Source: Lentzea indica
GTDB taxonomy: Bacteria > Actinomycetota > Actinomycetes > Mycobacteriales > Pseudonocardiaceae
Assembly (NCBI RefSeq): GCF_012184385.1
Contig: NZ_VSRL01000054.1
Coordinates: forward strand, 1-43,164
Length of the DNA: 43,164 bases
Reading direction: 5' to 3'
The number at the start of each line of letters is the position of its first letter. The first letter of the stretch is position 1. Positions 21,351-29,990 of the stretch are shown here, one piece after another. A program made the position numbers and the translations under genes. Under the pieces are notes generated by a model. The model had not been told where the DNA came from. It did not search any database and saw only the letters and a list, made by a program, of their open reading frames with translations.

Positions 21351-22448
21351 TCAGGGCACCTTCAGGGCGGTCAGCATGCCGTCGACCGCCGCGTGCCAGG
21401 GGTATTCCTCCGCCCGTGCCCGCGCGGCTTCCCGTGAGCCGGTTTCGAGGAGTTGTTGGGCGGCGTTCGCGAACGCCGTGGCGTGGTCGTCGACGGCCGC
21501 GCCGCACGACGGTTGGACGATCTCCTTGAGCGCGCTGCTCTGGCTGACGACGACCGGCGTGCCGCTGGCCAAGGCCTCCAGCGCGGCCAGGCCGAACGTC
21601 TCGTGCGGGCCCGGCGCCAGCGAGAGATCCGCTGAGGCGAGCAGCGACGCGACGTCCAGACGTGACTTCACAAAGCCGAGGAACGTCACCGGCAAACCGA
21701 CCGCGCGCTTCTCCAGGAACGATCTGCGCGGCCCGTCACCGGCGATCACCAGCCGCGCCGAGTGGCCCTGCTCGTGCAGTTCTGCCAGCGTGTCGACGGA
21801 GCGTTCCACGTGCTTCTCCGGCGACAACCGTCCACAGTGGATGAGCAGGCTCTCCCTGCCCTGCAGGAGATCCCGGCGAAGGTCGACGGAGTGACGGCTC
21901 GGCGTGAACGTGGTGAGGTCGACGCCGAGCGGCACCTGCGTGACGTTGCGGGCGCCGATGCGGTCGAACTCCTCGCGGGCGAAACCCGTCGTGCACACGA
22001 CGGTGTCGTAGGAGGCAGCCATGCGGCGGTTCGCCCAGTCGGCACCGCGCTCGGCAGGGCCGGGAGGCAGCACGAACCGCAGCAGGCGGTCGAGGCGTTC
22101 GTGGGAGATCACGATGTTCGGGATGTCGCGCTCGCTCGCCCACGCGCCCATGCCGCGCAACGTCAGCCGGTCGGAGACCTCCAGCCGGTCGGGCTTGAGG
22201 TGTTCCACCAGCGACTTCACGCGCCACGGGTCCACGACGCGGTAGCCGCCGGTGTACGGGATCTTGACGGCGGGCAGGGTGATGCGCCGGACGCCGCCGG
22301 GCAGCACCTCGTCCGCGCGGCCGTCGCCCGGCACGACCAGCACCACCTCGTGGCCGGCCTGCACGTAACCGGTGCCCAGGTGGTGCAGTGCCGTGCGGAG
22401 TCCGCCCGACTTGGGCCCGTAGAAGTTGGCCAGCTGAACGATCCTCAA
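21351..22448 (-). CDS. GT4 family glycosyltransferase
   Basis: 365 residues with a GT-B fold: N-terminal acceptor domain with the glycine-rich loop GPKSGGLRTALHHLG, and a C-terminal donor domain with CGRLSPEKHVE (~205-215) and the retaining E-x7-E motif at 283-291 (ETFGLAALE). This is the GT4 pattern of mannosyl- and glucosyl-transferases acting on lipids or glycans. The TTG start overlaps the stop of the upstream mannosyltransferase (TTGA), so the two are translationally coupled. The acceptor cannot be read from sequence; a cell-envelope glycolipid is a guess from context. Confidence 0.85.
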   Translation of the reverse strand: MRIVQLANFYGPKSGGLRTALHHLGTGYVQAGHEVVLVVPGDGRADEVLPGGVRRITLPAVKIPYTGGYRVVDPWRVKSLVEHLKPDRLEVSDRLTLRGMGAWASERDIPNIVISHERLDRLLRFVLPPGPAERGADWANRRMAASYDTVVCTTGFAREEFDRIGARNVTQVPLGVDLTTFTPSRHSVDLRRDLLQGRESLLIHCGRLSPEKHVERSVDTLAELHEQGHSARLVIAGDGPRRSFLEKRAVGLPVTFLGFVKSRLDVASLLASADLSLAPGPHETFGLAALEALASGTPVVVSQSSALKEIVQPSCGAAVDDHATAFANAAQQLLETGSREAARARAEEYPWHAAVDGMLTALKVP

Positions 22449-23518
22449 GCGGCCGCCTGGTGAGTTAGTCCGATCACTGCAGAGTAGTGGCCGATCAACT
22501 CGTCACAGATCGCAGGCCACGTGCGGGACAGCACCGACTTGCGGGCGGCGAGACCGAACCGCTTGCGCCGCAGCGGGTCGCGCAGCAGGTCCACGTACTG
22601 TGCGATGTCGTCCTCGAACAGGTACCCGGTCCGGCCGTGCTGAACCAGGTCGCGCGGGCCGCCGGCGTTCGGCGCGAGCACCGGCAGACCGGTCGCGAGC
22701 GCCTCCTGCACGGCCTGGCAGAACGTCTCGTGCGGACCGGTGTGGATGAAGGCGTCCAGCGAGGCGTAGGCCTCGGCGAGGGCGGGCCCGGTGCGGAAGC
22801 CGAGGAACTCGGCGTTGGGCAGGTCCTTCTCGAGCTGCTCGCGATCAGGGCCGTCGCCGACGACCCGCAGCTTCACGCCAGGCAGGTCGTGGACCTCCTT
22901 GAGCCTGTGCACCTGCTTCTCCGGGGCGAGGCGGCCGACATAGCCCACGGTGAGCTCGTCGTTGTGCTTCGGACGCGGGTGGAAGAGGTCGATGTCGACG
23001 CCACGGCCCCACCGGTGCACACGAGGCACACCGTGCTGCTCCAGCGCCTCGACCGCCGAGCTCGACGGCGCCAGCGTGCGGTCGGCCAGCGTGTGGAGGC
23101 GCTTGGTCCACCGCCACGCCGCGCGCTTGGTGAGCCCGAGCCCGTAGCTGCCCGCGAACCCGGCGACGTCGGTCTGATAGACCGCGACGGTGGGCACGTC
23201 GATCTTGCGCGCTGCTCTGAGGCCGTACGCACCCAGCACGAACGGTGAAGCGAGGTGCACGACGTCGGGCCCGAAGTCAGCGAGCGCGTGGAGCACTCTC
23301 GGGCTCGGCACACCGATGGGCAAGCTGGTCACCATGGGCACGTCGACCGCCGAAACTCTGACGACGGGCGTGCCGTGGTGTTCGTCCGCACCGGCACCTG
23401 GCGCAACGACCATCGCTTGATGTCCGTTGCGGCGCAGGTGCTCCAGGACGCGGAGAACGGAGTTGGTCACCCCGTTCACCTGGGGCAGGAAGCTCTCGGT
23501 CACGATCGCTACGCGCAC
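22445..23518 (-). CDS. mgtA: GT4 mannosyltransferase, MgtA/Rv0557-like
   Basis: 357 residues from the GTG at 23518 (VRVAIVTESFLPQVNGVTNS), chosen because an AAGGTG ribosome binding site sits 6 nt upstream and the family begins there; an in-frame extension to 23617 adds only unconserved residues. The N-terminal QVNGVTNSVLRVLEHLRR and donor motif YVGRLAPEKQVHRL with HETFCQAVQEALATG (E-x7-E) match the GDP-mannose-dependent GT4 enzymes. The mycobacterial relative MgtA (Rv0557, formerly PimB) mannosylates a glucuronosyl-diacylglycerol and lies in the same men neighbourhood, so orthology is likely. The substrate is inferred. Confidence 0.85.
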   Translation of the reverse strand: MRVAIVTESFLPQVNGVTNSVLRVLEHLRRNGHQAMVVAPGAGADEHHGTPVVRVSAVDVPMVTSLPIGVPSPRVLHALADFGPDVVHLASPFVLGAYGLRAARKIDVPTVAVYQTDVAGFAGSYGLGLTKRAAWRWTKRLHTLADRTLAPSSSAVEALEQHGVPRVHRWGRGVDIDLFHPRPKHNDELTVGYVGRLAPEKQVHRLKEVHDLPGVKLRVVGDGPDREQLEKDLPNAEFLGFRTGPALAEAYASLDAFIHTGPHETFCQAVQEALATGLPVLAPNAGGPRDLVQHGRTGYLFEDDIAQYVDLLRDPLRRKRFGLAARKSVLSRTWPAICDELIGHYSAVIGLTHQAAA

Positions 23519-23663
23519 AGAAGACACCTTGTAGTGCGCGTGTGAAGTCCGCATGACACGAAATTTGACGTGGTCAGAACACCTCGCGTCGTGGCCAGGT
23601 GATCGTCGATTCGTCATCTTCGCTTAGGTTGCCGGTCATCCGACGCGGTGACACTAGGCCAGC

Positions 23664-24497
23664 ATGACCGTCTTGTCGTCCCGTCCCGCGCAGCCAGTCG
23701 ACCCCGGACTGGTGTCCATCGCGCTGGAAGTGGCTGGTCGCCTGGCGAACGACGCCTCTGACGTCATCATGGCCACCGCCGGCCGCGGCGTACGTCCCGA
23801 CTCCGACGAGTCGCCGTTCGACTGGGTCACCGACACCGACCGCACCCTGGAACGCCACACCCGCCGTGTGCTCACGGCCGAGTTCCCCTCGATCCCGGTG
23901 TTCTGCGAGAACTCCGACGTCGACGTCCCCGGCGACTCCGAGTTCCGCTGGGTGGTCGACCCCGTCGACGGCACCGCGAACTACACCGCGGGCATGCCGT
24001 GGTGCGCCTACAGCCTCGCCCTCGTGGACCGCTGGGGCCCTGTCGTCGGCGTGGTCGCCGACCCGTACCGCTCGCAGATCTACGCCGCCGCCCGCGGCCG
24101 CGGCATGCGCGCGAACGGCAAGCCGGTCCGCCTGACCGAACGCCAGGGCGACTCCCTGGTGGTGTGCACGGAGATGACCCGATCCGGGCCGTGGCCAGGC
24201 ATGGGCGAGTTCATCTCGAAGGCCGCGATAGCAGGCACGGGCGTGCGCGTCCTGGGCTCAAAATGCCTCGCCGTCGCCCAGGTGGCGTTGGGCCACGTAG
24301 CTGCTGCCGTCCTGCACGGCTATCACGAGTGGGACGTCGCCGGCGCCGTGTCACTGGCCGTGGAGTCCGGTGCCGTCGTGCTGGACCGACGCGGCGAAGG
24401 CGCCCAACTACCCGTGGACGGGTTGCTGGTGGCCGCCCCCGAGGCCGCGGACGAGGTGCTGGGCTGGTGGCAGTCCGCGCTTCAGGCCGACAACTGA
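23664..24497 (+). CDS. Inositol monophosphatase family protein
   Basis: 277 residues. Metal-binding motifs of the IMPase/FBPase-like superfamily: ENSD (~82-85), DPVDGTAN at 99-106 and the C-terminal EWDVAGA with Asp at 224. Likely a Mg-dependent sugar- or inositol-phosphatase; candidates are myo-inositol-1-phosphate, histidinol-phosphate or PAP. The exact substrate cannot be assigned. Divergent from the mannosyltransferase operon; a link to phosphatidylinositol mannoside synthesis is possible but unproven. Its 3' end overlaps the convergent membrane-protein gene by 16 bp. Confidence 0.88.
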   Translation: MTVLSSRPAQPVDPGLVSIALEVAGRLANDASDVIMATAGRGVRPDSDESPFDWVTDTDRTLERHTRRVLTAEFPSIPVFCENSDVDVPGDSEFRWVVDPVDGTANYTAGMPWCAYSLALVDRWGPVVGVVADPYRSQIYAAARGRGMRANGKPVRLTERQGDSLVVCTEMTRSGPWPGMGEFISKAAIAGTGVRVLGSKCLAVAQVALGHVAAAVLHGYHEWDVAGAVSLAVESGAVVLDRRGEGAQLPVDGLLVAAPEAADEVLGWWQSALQADN

Positions 24498-25165
24498 GGC
24501 AGCTGCTTCTCGAGCACCTCAAGATGGGTGCGCGCCTCGTCCAGCTCCGGGTGGTCGAACATCTGCAACGCGACCCTGCCGACCTCGTTCTCGAACTGGT
24601 GGAAGTCGTGTGCCGCCTTGAGCAGCCGCTGGTACACCGGGTGCTGCCGGTCAACCGCGCCCAGCGCCCTTCCCAGCTGCGCGATTCCTCGCACGTCGTC
24701 GAGTTCCTTCGTCAGCTGCTCGCTGATCCTCTGCAGCCAGTCCTTGGCGGCCGACTTCGGCACGGTCTGCACTGCCGCCGCGACCCGCCTGGTGGACTCC
24801 GCGCAACGTTCGACCAGCTCGGACCACATGTCGTAGGGCTGCTGCGGGATCGGCGGATACGCCGGCTTCGGCTGCCTGGGACTTTGGACGGAACGGCGGA
24901 TGAAGCCGACGCCCGTGCCGACCACCGCTCCCGGGAGGCCGCCGAACGCGAAGGCGAGGACGAGGATCGCGATGATCGTCACGAAGACCGAAGACGGTTT
25001 CTCGCTCGGGACGGAGACCTCGACGATCGTCGTGAGCGCACCCATGAGCACGGTGCCGATTGCGGCTCCCCAGAGCGCTGAGCGGACGACGACCCCCATG
25101 GCTCGTGATCGTGCCACGTTCGGCGCCGGTTCGTGGACCACCTGAGAACTCGGGTCGCGGACCAT
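24482..25165 (-). CDS. Predicted two-helix membrane protein, unknown function
   Basis: 227 residues from the ATG at 25165 (an internal ATG at MGVVVRS is an alternative). A short polar N-terminus is followed by two hydrophobic helices (~residues 27-50 and 60-85, the second Gly-rich: FGGLPGAVVGTGVGFI). A soluble, mostly helical C-terminal domain (~100-227) ends with repeated Leu/Glu/His residues. No catalytic motif seen. A TATAGC sequence just before the start could be a -10 element of a leaderless transcript. Convergent with the IMPase gene. Confidence 0.65.
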   Translation of the reverse strand: MVRDPSSQVVHEPAPNVARSRAMGVVVRSALWGAAIGTVLMGALTTIVEVSVPSEKPSSVFVTIIAILVLAFAFGGLPGAVVGTGVGFIRRSVQSPRQPKPAYPPIPQQPYDMWSELVERCAESTRRVAAAVQTVPKSAAKDWLQRISEQLTKELDDVRGIAQLGRALGAVDRQHPVYQRLLKAAHDFHQFENEVGRVALQMFDHPELDEARTHLEVLEKQLPQLSA

Positions 25166-25220
25166 TGCTCTGCTATAGTTTTTGTTGTCGGTTCCAGTAG
25201 GAGCCGAAAGTGGACCCGGT

Positions 25221-25787
25221 TCACCGTCCGGACGGTCGGTTGCCGGGTTTCGCGCTTTCTGGGCACTGGTCGAGCCGCACGACAGCGTCGACCATCGGCG
25301 CGACGCGTTGCCGCCAGTCGCCTCCCGCACCGAAACACCACGCGAGCGCGTCACTCGCCCACAGGACCGGATCCTCGGCAGGACGCAGATGCTCGTAGGT
25401 GAACGGTTCGTCCACCTTCTCCAGCGCCGAGGCCAGTGTCTGCCGGTCGCGCACGTCCTGGTGCGCACAACTCTCGATCGCCAGCCGGGCGACACCGAGT
25501 TCTTGGAGCCAGGTCGCCGCTGCGGACAAGCAGAGCTGACGGGCGTGGACGTCGTCCGATTCGCGAACCGTCCACACTGCCGCCCGCAGCCCCATGCCGC
25601 GCAGCCGTGCGACAAGTTCCCGCCTGCGCGAGTCGCTCTCCTTCTTGAAGTGCACTCGACGTTGACCAGGCTTCACCAGCCGACGCAGAGCGCTGCGGAT
25701 CCTGTCCAGCTCACGCGGTCGAACGACCACCGCGACAACCAGGTAGGTCGTACCTCGCCGCGACTCGTCCAGAAATCCATGCCACAT
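25221..25787 (-). CDS. DUF3800-like protein
   Basis: 188 residues from the ATG at 25787 (MWHGFLDESRRGTTYLVVAV). The early FLDES motif, the VHFKKESDSRRRELV segment and the C-terminal ASDALAWCFGAGGDW pattern match DUF3800-type proteins, which are predicted to have an RNase H-like fold with acidic active-site residues. The family is widespread and often found near mobile or defence genes; here nothing else suggests that. There is no Shine-Dalgarno sequence. Instead a 12-bp perfect palindrome abuts the start. It lies 38 nt downstream of paaE. Function unknown. Confidence 0.6.
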   Translation of the reverse strand: MWHGFLDESRRGTTYLVVAVVVRPRELDRIRSALRRLVKPGQRRVHFKKESDSRRRELVARLRGMGLRAAVWTVRESDDVHARQLCLSAAATWLQELGVARLAIESCAHQDVRDRQTLASALEKVDEPFTYEHLRPAEDPVLWASDALAWCFGAGGDWRQRVAPMVDAVVRLDQCPESAKPGNRPSGR

Positions 25788-25788
25788 G

Positions 25789-25800
25789 GACCATATGGTC
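25789..25800. repeat. Perfect 12-bp palindrome GACCATATGGTC at the DUF3800-like start
   Basis: It sits where the ribosome binding site would be expected, 1 nt upstream of the chosen ATG. It could be an autoregulatory operator or an accidental palindrome. Confidence 0.4.
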
Positions 25801-25825
25801 TCAAAGGAGTAACGAGCTACTCCGA

Positions 25826-26881
25826 TCAGGCGTCGAAGTCGACCGTCACGCACTCGCTCGTCGGCAACGCCTGACACGTCAGCACGAACCCCGCCGCCAC
25901 CTCGGACTCGTCGAGCGCGTAGTTGCGCCGCATCTCGACGCTGCCCTCCGTGACCAGCGCCCGGCACGTGCCGCACACCCCGCCCTTGCACGCGAACGGC
26001 AGGTCGGCGCGCACGCGTTGGGCAGCGTCCAGGATCGGCTCATCAGCAGGCAACGGCAGGGTGGTCGACTTGCCGTCCAGCACCACCGTCACGGTGGCGG
26101 CGGACTCCACCACGGCTTCCGCTCGACGCGGCGGGGGCGGGGGCTCGTCGACGTAGAAGAGTTCGTGGTGCACACGGTCTACCGGCACGCCGCGTTCGCG
26201 CAGCACGGCGGTGGCGTCCTGCACCATCTCGTAGGGGCCGCAGAGCCACCACTCGTCGATGGCCTCGAACGGCACAACGGAGTCGAACAGGGCCGTGAGC
26301 TTCTCCGCGTTCAGGCGGCCCGTGAAGAGCTCGACGTCGCGGGGTTCGCGAGACAGGACGTGGATCAGCTGGAGCGTGGCCGGGTAGCGGTCCTTCAGGT
26401 CGGCCAGCTCGTCGGCGAACATCACCGTGTCGGTGCGGCGGTTGCCGTACAGCAAAGTCACGCGGGCGCCTGTGGCCAGCACGGTCGCGGCGATCGACAG
26501 GGCCGGGGTGATGCCCGAGCCCGCGACCACAAGGCCGTGGTGCGTGCCGACGCCGGAAGGCGTGAACTTGCCCAGGGGCGGCAGGACTTCTAGCACATCA
26601 CCTGGGGAGACGCGGTCGACGAGCCACGTCGAGAACTGGCCGCCGTCGACGCGGCGCACGCCGATTCGGGGTGCGGCACCGGCCGGGGCGCAGATCGAGT
26701 ATGAGCGGCGTTCGTCGCCCTGGCGCAGGGTCAGGTACTGGCCCGCGGCGAAGGCGAACTCCTCCGACAGGTCAGCCGGCACGTCGAAGGTGACGGCCAC
26801 GGCGTCGTCGCAGAGGCGGTCGACGCGGGCGACCGTCAGCTTGTGGAAGGCTGCGCCCCGCTTTCCGGTTTTGGGCGACAA
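25826..26881 (-). CDS. paaE: Phenylacetyl-CoA 1,2-epoxidase, reductase subunit PaaE
   Basis: 351 residues. Ferredoxin-NADP reductase module: FAD motif RRSYSICAP (~60-68), NAD(P) motif GLVVAGSGITPALSIAA and the CGPYEM segment. The C-terminal plant-type [2Fe-2S] ferredoxin domain carries CKGGVCGTC and a later Cys (LTCQA). Passes electrons from NADPH to the PaaAC di-iron oxygenase. The TTG start at 26881 has an AAGGAG ribosome binding site 8 nt upstream, inside the end of paaD, 1 nt after its stop. Last gene of paaABCDE. Confidence 0.95.
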   Translation of the reverse strand: MSPKTGKRGAAFHKLTVARVDRLCDDAVAVTFDVPADLSEEFAFAAGQYLTLRQGDERRSYSICAPAGAAPRIGVRRVDGGQFSTWLVDRVSPGDVLEVLPPLGKFTPSGVGTHHGLVVAGSGITPALSIAATVLATGARVTLLYGNRRTDTVMFADELADLKDRYPATLQLIHVLSREPRDVELFTGRLNAEKLTALFDSVVPFEAIDEWWLCGPYEMVQDATAVLRERGVPVDRVHHELFYVDEPPPPPRRAEAVVESAATVTVVLDGKSTTLPLPADEPILDAAQRVRADLPFACKGGVCGTCRALVTEGSVEMRRNYALDESEVAAGFVLTCQALPTSECVTVDFDA

Positions 26882-26882
26882 C

Positions 26883-27374
26883 TCAGATCTCCTTGACGTG
26901 CTCGAACGGTTCGGAGCAGGCGTGGCAGCGGCGCAGGGCCTTGCACGCGGTCGAGCCGAACCGAGAAATCTCCGAGGTGTTCAGCGAGCCGCACTGCGGG
27001 CAGGCGACCTGACGTGACGGCGGCACCAGGTTCAACGGCACCGGACCCGCGGCAGACGGCCCGACGCGCGCAGGAGGCGCGATGCCCGCGGCGGCCAGCT
27101 TCGAACGGCCTTCCCGGCTGATCCAGTCCGTCGTCCAGGCCGGCGACAGCGACAGGCGCACCTCGACCTCGGAGAAGCCCGCGGAGATCAAGGTTCGGCG
27201 CAGGTCAGCGCCCATCTCGTCGATCGCGGGGCAGCCGGAGTAGGTCGGGGTGATGGTGACGACCACGCGACCGTCCTCTTCGGACACTTCGCGGAGCACG
27301 CCGAGATCCGCCAGCGTGAGGACCGGGAGCTCCGGGTCCCGCACGGCCGACGCGATCTCGAGTGCCGTGGTCAC
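26883..27374 (-). CDS. paaD: Phenylacetyl-CoA 1,2-epoxidase subunit PaaD
   Basis: 163 residues. N-terminal DUF59/MIP18-type domain (VRDPELPVLTLADLGVLR, TYSGCPAIDEM) and a C-terminal zinc-ribbon-like tail with Cys pairs CPQC and CHAC. PaaD is needed for the epoxidase complex, probably in Fe-S or di-iron assembly. The GTG start at 27374 overlaps the paaC stop (GTGA). Confidence 0.95.
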   Translation of the reverse strand: MTTALEIASAVRDPELPVLTLADLGVLREVSEEDGRVVVTITPTYSGCPAIDEMGADLRRTLISAGFSEVEVRLSLSPAWTTDWISREGRSKLAAAGIAPPARVGPSAAGPVPLNLVPPSRQVACPQCGSLNTSEISRFGSTACKALRRCHACSEPFEHVKEI

Positions 27375-28255
27375 CAGACCGCTCCGGGCAGCGAGCGGTG
27401 CAGGTGCTGCATCTCGGCGAGCAGGAAGCCCATGGCCTCGGTGTGCACGCCGTCGCGACCGGCCATGCCGGCAACGCGCGCGGCTCGACGGTCAGCAGGA
27501 CGCGTAAGACCCGCGGCCGACAGCACCGCGTCCAGCACACCGTCCACTTCGGACCGCAACGAAGCAGGATCGACGGCCACACCGGTCAACGCAGCTTCAA
27601 CGCGGTGCCTTGCGAACAGCTCGTCCACGAACGGCCACACGCGCTCCAGACCCGCCTGCATGCGGCGGTGCGACTCGTCGGTGCCGTCGCCGAGCCGGAC
27701 GGTCCACTGGGCGGCGTGGTCGCGGTGGTAGGCCAGCTCTTTCAGGCCCTTCTCGGCCACGGCGGCCAGCACCGGATCCGCCGAGCCGCGCAGGCAGGAG
27801 AAGAGGGCCAGGCGCCACGAGGAGAACACCAGCAGGCGCGCGATCGTCGTGGCGAAGTCACCGCCGGGACCTGGTCCGCAGTCGATCTCGGCCAGGTGCA
27901 CGTTGCGGAACTCGCGTTCGTCGCGCAGGTACGCCAGCGCGTCCTCGTCGCGGCCCAGCACCTCACCGGCGCGCGTCAGCAGCATGCGGGCCTGGCCGAG
28001 CAGGTCCAGGGCGATGTTCGCCAGCGCGATGTCTTCTTCGAGTTCCGGAGCGCGCGAGCACCACTCCGAGAGCCGCTGCGACAAGATCAACGCGTCGTCA
28101 CCGACCATCAGGCAGTACGCGGCGAGAGCGTCGCGGTCCACACCGGTGGGGAACTCGCGGTTCACGCCGGACAGGGCCTCGGAGAAGCCCGTCCCGAACG
28201 CCCAGTGCGCGTCCTCGTGCCCGAGGAGCGACTCGTATGCGTTGTCGAAGCTCAT
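27371..28255 (-). CDS. paaC: Phenylacetyl-CoA 1,2-epoxidase subunit PaaC
   Basis: 294 residues. Ferritin-like structural subunit that pairs with PaaA. Family segments: AYCLMVGDDALILSQRLSEW near the N-terminus, EDIALANIALDLLGQARMLL, and LKELAYHRDHAAQWTVRLGD. ATG at 28255 overlaps the paaB stop (ATGA). Confidence 0.95.
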   Translation of the reverse strand: MSFDNAYESLLGHEDAHWAFGTGFSEALSGVNREFPTGVDRDALAAYCLMVGDDALILSQRLSEWCSRAPELEEDIALANIALDLLGQARMLLTRAGEVLGRDEDALAYLRDEREFRNVHLAEIDCGPGPGGDFATTIARLLVFSSWRLALFSCLRGSADPVLAAVAEKGLKELAYHRDHAAQWTVRLGDGTDESHRRMQAGLERVWPFVDELFARHRVEAALTGVAVDPASLRSEVDGVLDAVLSAAGLTRPADRRAARVAGMAGRDGVHTEAMGFLLAEMQHLHRSLPGAVW

Positions 28256-28536
28256 AGGTGCGGCACGTCCTCGGGAATCGCGTAGAACGTCGGGTGCCGG
28301 TAGACCTTGTCCCCGGCCGGCGCGAAGAACGGGTCCTTCTCGTCCGGCGAGGAGGCCGTGATCGCGGCCGCGGGCACGACCCAGATCGAAACGCCTTCGT
28401 TGCGACGCGTGTAGACGTCACGGGCGTTGCGCAGCGCCATCTCCGCGTCCGGCGCGTGCAGCGAACCGACGTGCACGTGGTTCAGGCCGCGCTTGCCTCG
28501 CACGAACACTTCCCACAGCGGCCAAGACGTGCTCAC
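28252..28536 (-). CDS. paaB: Phenylacetyl-CoA 1,2-epoxidase subunit PaaB
   Basis: 94 residues. Small bridging subunit of the complex: [20 protein letters not shown] and [20 protein letters not shown] are characteristic. GTG start at 28536 overlaps the paaA stop (GTGA). Confidence 0.95.
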   Translation of the reverse strand: MSTSWPLWEVFVRGKRGLNHVHVGSLHAPDAEMALRNARDVYTRRNEGVSIWVVPAAAITASSPDEKDPFFAPAGDKVYRHPTFYAIPEDVPHL

Positions 28537-29471
28537 GCGGCACCTTCCTTCACAGCCTGCTTCGCCGCGTGTGCGGCAGCGGCCTCACGGACCCACGCGC
28601 CGTCCTCGTGGGCCTTGCGGCGGTGGGCGATGCGCTGCTCGTTGCAGACGCCGCCACCCTTGACGACCTGCCAGAACTCGTCCCAGTCCGGCGAGCCGAA
28701 GTCGTACTGCCCGCGCTCTTCGTTCCACTTGAGCTCGGGATCGGGGAACGCCACGCCGAGCGCTTCGGCCTGCGGCACGCTCATGTTCACGAACTTCTGC
28801 CGCAGCTCGTCGTTGGTGTCGCGCTTGATCCGCCACGCCATGGACTGCTCGGTGTTCGTGGACTCCGCGTCCGGCGGACCGAACATCATCAGCGCCGGCC
28901 ACCACCACCGGTTCACCGAGTCCTGCACCATGTCGCGCTGCTGCTGGGTGCCGCGCATCATCGTCATCAGCAGCTCGTAGCCCTGACGCTGGTGGAACGA
29001 CTCTTCCTTGCAGATGCGGATCATGGCGCGCGCGTACGGCCCGTAGGACGTGCGGCACAGCGGCACCTGGTTGCAGATCGCGGCGCCGTCGACCAGCCAG
29101 CCGATCACGCCGACGTCAGCGAACGTCAGGGTCGGGTAGTTGAAGATCGAGGAGTACTTCTGGCGGCCCTCGATGAGCTTGGTCGTCAGGTCCTCGCGGT
29201 CGGCGCCGAGCGTCTCGGTCGCCGAGTACAGGTACAGGCCGTGCCCGGCCTCGTCCTGCACCTTCGCCAGCAGGATCGCCTTGCGGCGCAGCGAGGGCGC
29301 CCGGCTGATCCAGTTGCCCTCCGGCTGCATGCCGATGATCTCGGAGTGGGCGTGCTGGGCGATCTGCCTGATCAGGGTCTTGCGGTAGCCGTCGGGCATC
29401 CAGTCGCGCGGCTCGATGCGCGATTCGGCCTGCACGGTGCGCTCGAAGCGCAGCTCCAGGTCATCCGCCAT
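28533..29471 (-). CDS. paaA: Phenylacetyl-CoA 1,2-epoxidase catalytic subunit PaaA
   Basis: 312 residues. Ferritin-like di-iron oxygenase with the two E-x-x-H iron-binding motifs: [17 protein letters not shown] and [13 protein letters not shown]. Converts phenylacetyl-CoA to the ring-1,2-epoxide. ATG at 29471; the upstream DUF3592-like gene ends 9 nt earlier, so the operon may start there. The lower-pathway genes (paaG, paaZ, paaH, paaJ), the CoA ligase paaK and a PaaR/PaaX regulator are absent from this window. Confidence 0.96.
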   Translation of the reverse strand: MADDLELRFERTVQAESRIEPRDWMPDGYRKTLIRQIAQHAHSEIIGMQPEGNWISRAPSLRRKAILLAKVQDEAGHGLYLYSATETLGADREDLTTKLIEGRQKYSSIFNYPTLTFADVGVIGWLVDGAAICNQVPLCRTSYGPYARAMIRICKEESFHQRQGYELLMTMMRGTQQQRDMVQDSVNRWWWPALMMFGPPDAESTNTEQSMAWRIKRDTNDELRQKFVNMSVPQAEALGVAFPDPELKWNEERGQYDFGSPDWDEFWQVVKGGGVCNEQRIAHRRKAHEDGAWVREAAAAHAAKQAVKEGAA

Positions 29472-29480
29472 GCTCCGATG

Positions 29481-29927
29481 TTACACCTGCAGGCCGAATC
29501 TGCGCAGGACTGTCACAACCGCCGCGATGACGATCCAGACGGCCACGAGGAAGGTTCCGACGGGGAGCAGGGACAGCACCGCCGTCCTTCCGGCGACACG
29601 GGTCAGCTCGGGGTTCGTCTGGTCGTACTCGACCCGCACGTTGTCCCCGACCTGCAGACCCGCCGGGTACAGCACGCCCTGCGACGGGATGATCACGCGG
29701 CCGTCCGGTGTGGCGTAGCGCACAACCGTCCTGTTGAAGGACACGGAGTCGACCTGCGCGACCGCCTGCCCCATCGACCGTTCGATGGCCACGTCATCAC
29801 GCCAGCACGCGATGGGCAACAGCACGCAAACGAGCGTGACCACCCCACCGACGACCAGCAGAGTTCGGCAAACCGCACGGCGGACGCGTACACCGAGCGG
29901 CGGTTTGGTCAGTGCGTCGTCCACCAC
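29481..29927 (-). CDS. DUF3592-like membrane protein (Rv0556-like)
   Basis: 148 residues with one membrane helix near each end (~17-43 and ~117-142) and a beta-rich extracytoplasmic middle (VRYATPDGRVIIPSQGVLYP, then VRVEYDQTNPELTRV). That layout matches DUF3592 proteins. In M. tuberculosis a protein of this kind (Rv0556) lies between menD and mgtA, supporting a conserved but unexplained link to the menaquinone region. GTG start at 29927. Function unknown. Confidence 0.75.
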   Translation of the reverse strand: MVDDALTKPPLGVRVRRAVCRTLLVVGGVVTLVCVLLPIACWRDDVAIERSMGQAVAQVDSVSFNRTVVRYATPDGRVIIPSQGVLYPAGLQVGDNVRVEYDQTNPELTRVAGRTAVLSLLPVGTFLVAVWIVIAAVVTVLRRFGLQV

Positions 29928-29990
29928 AACTGAGAAGTCTAGAGCCGGGCGGGTGCCGCGCTTTCAGGTTGAGGTCCATACAGTCGGAGA

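Noticed and set aside
22445..23617. A longer mgtA start giving 390 residues
   Set aside because: The added N-terminus is unconserved and lacks a ribosome binding site, whereas AAGGTG precedes the GTG at 23518.
25223..25236. 14-bp palindrome ACCGTCCGGACGGT
   Set aside because: It lies in the last codons of the DUF3800-like gene, has no loop or T run, and such GC palindromes are frequent by chance at this composition.
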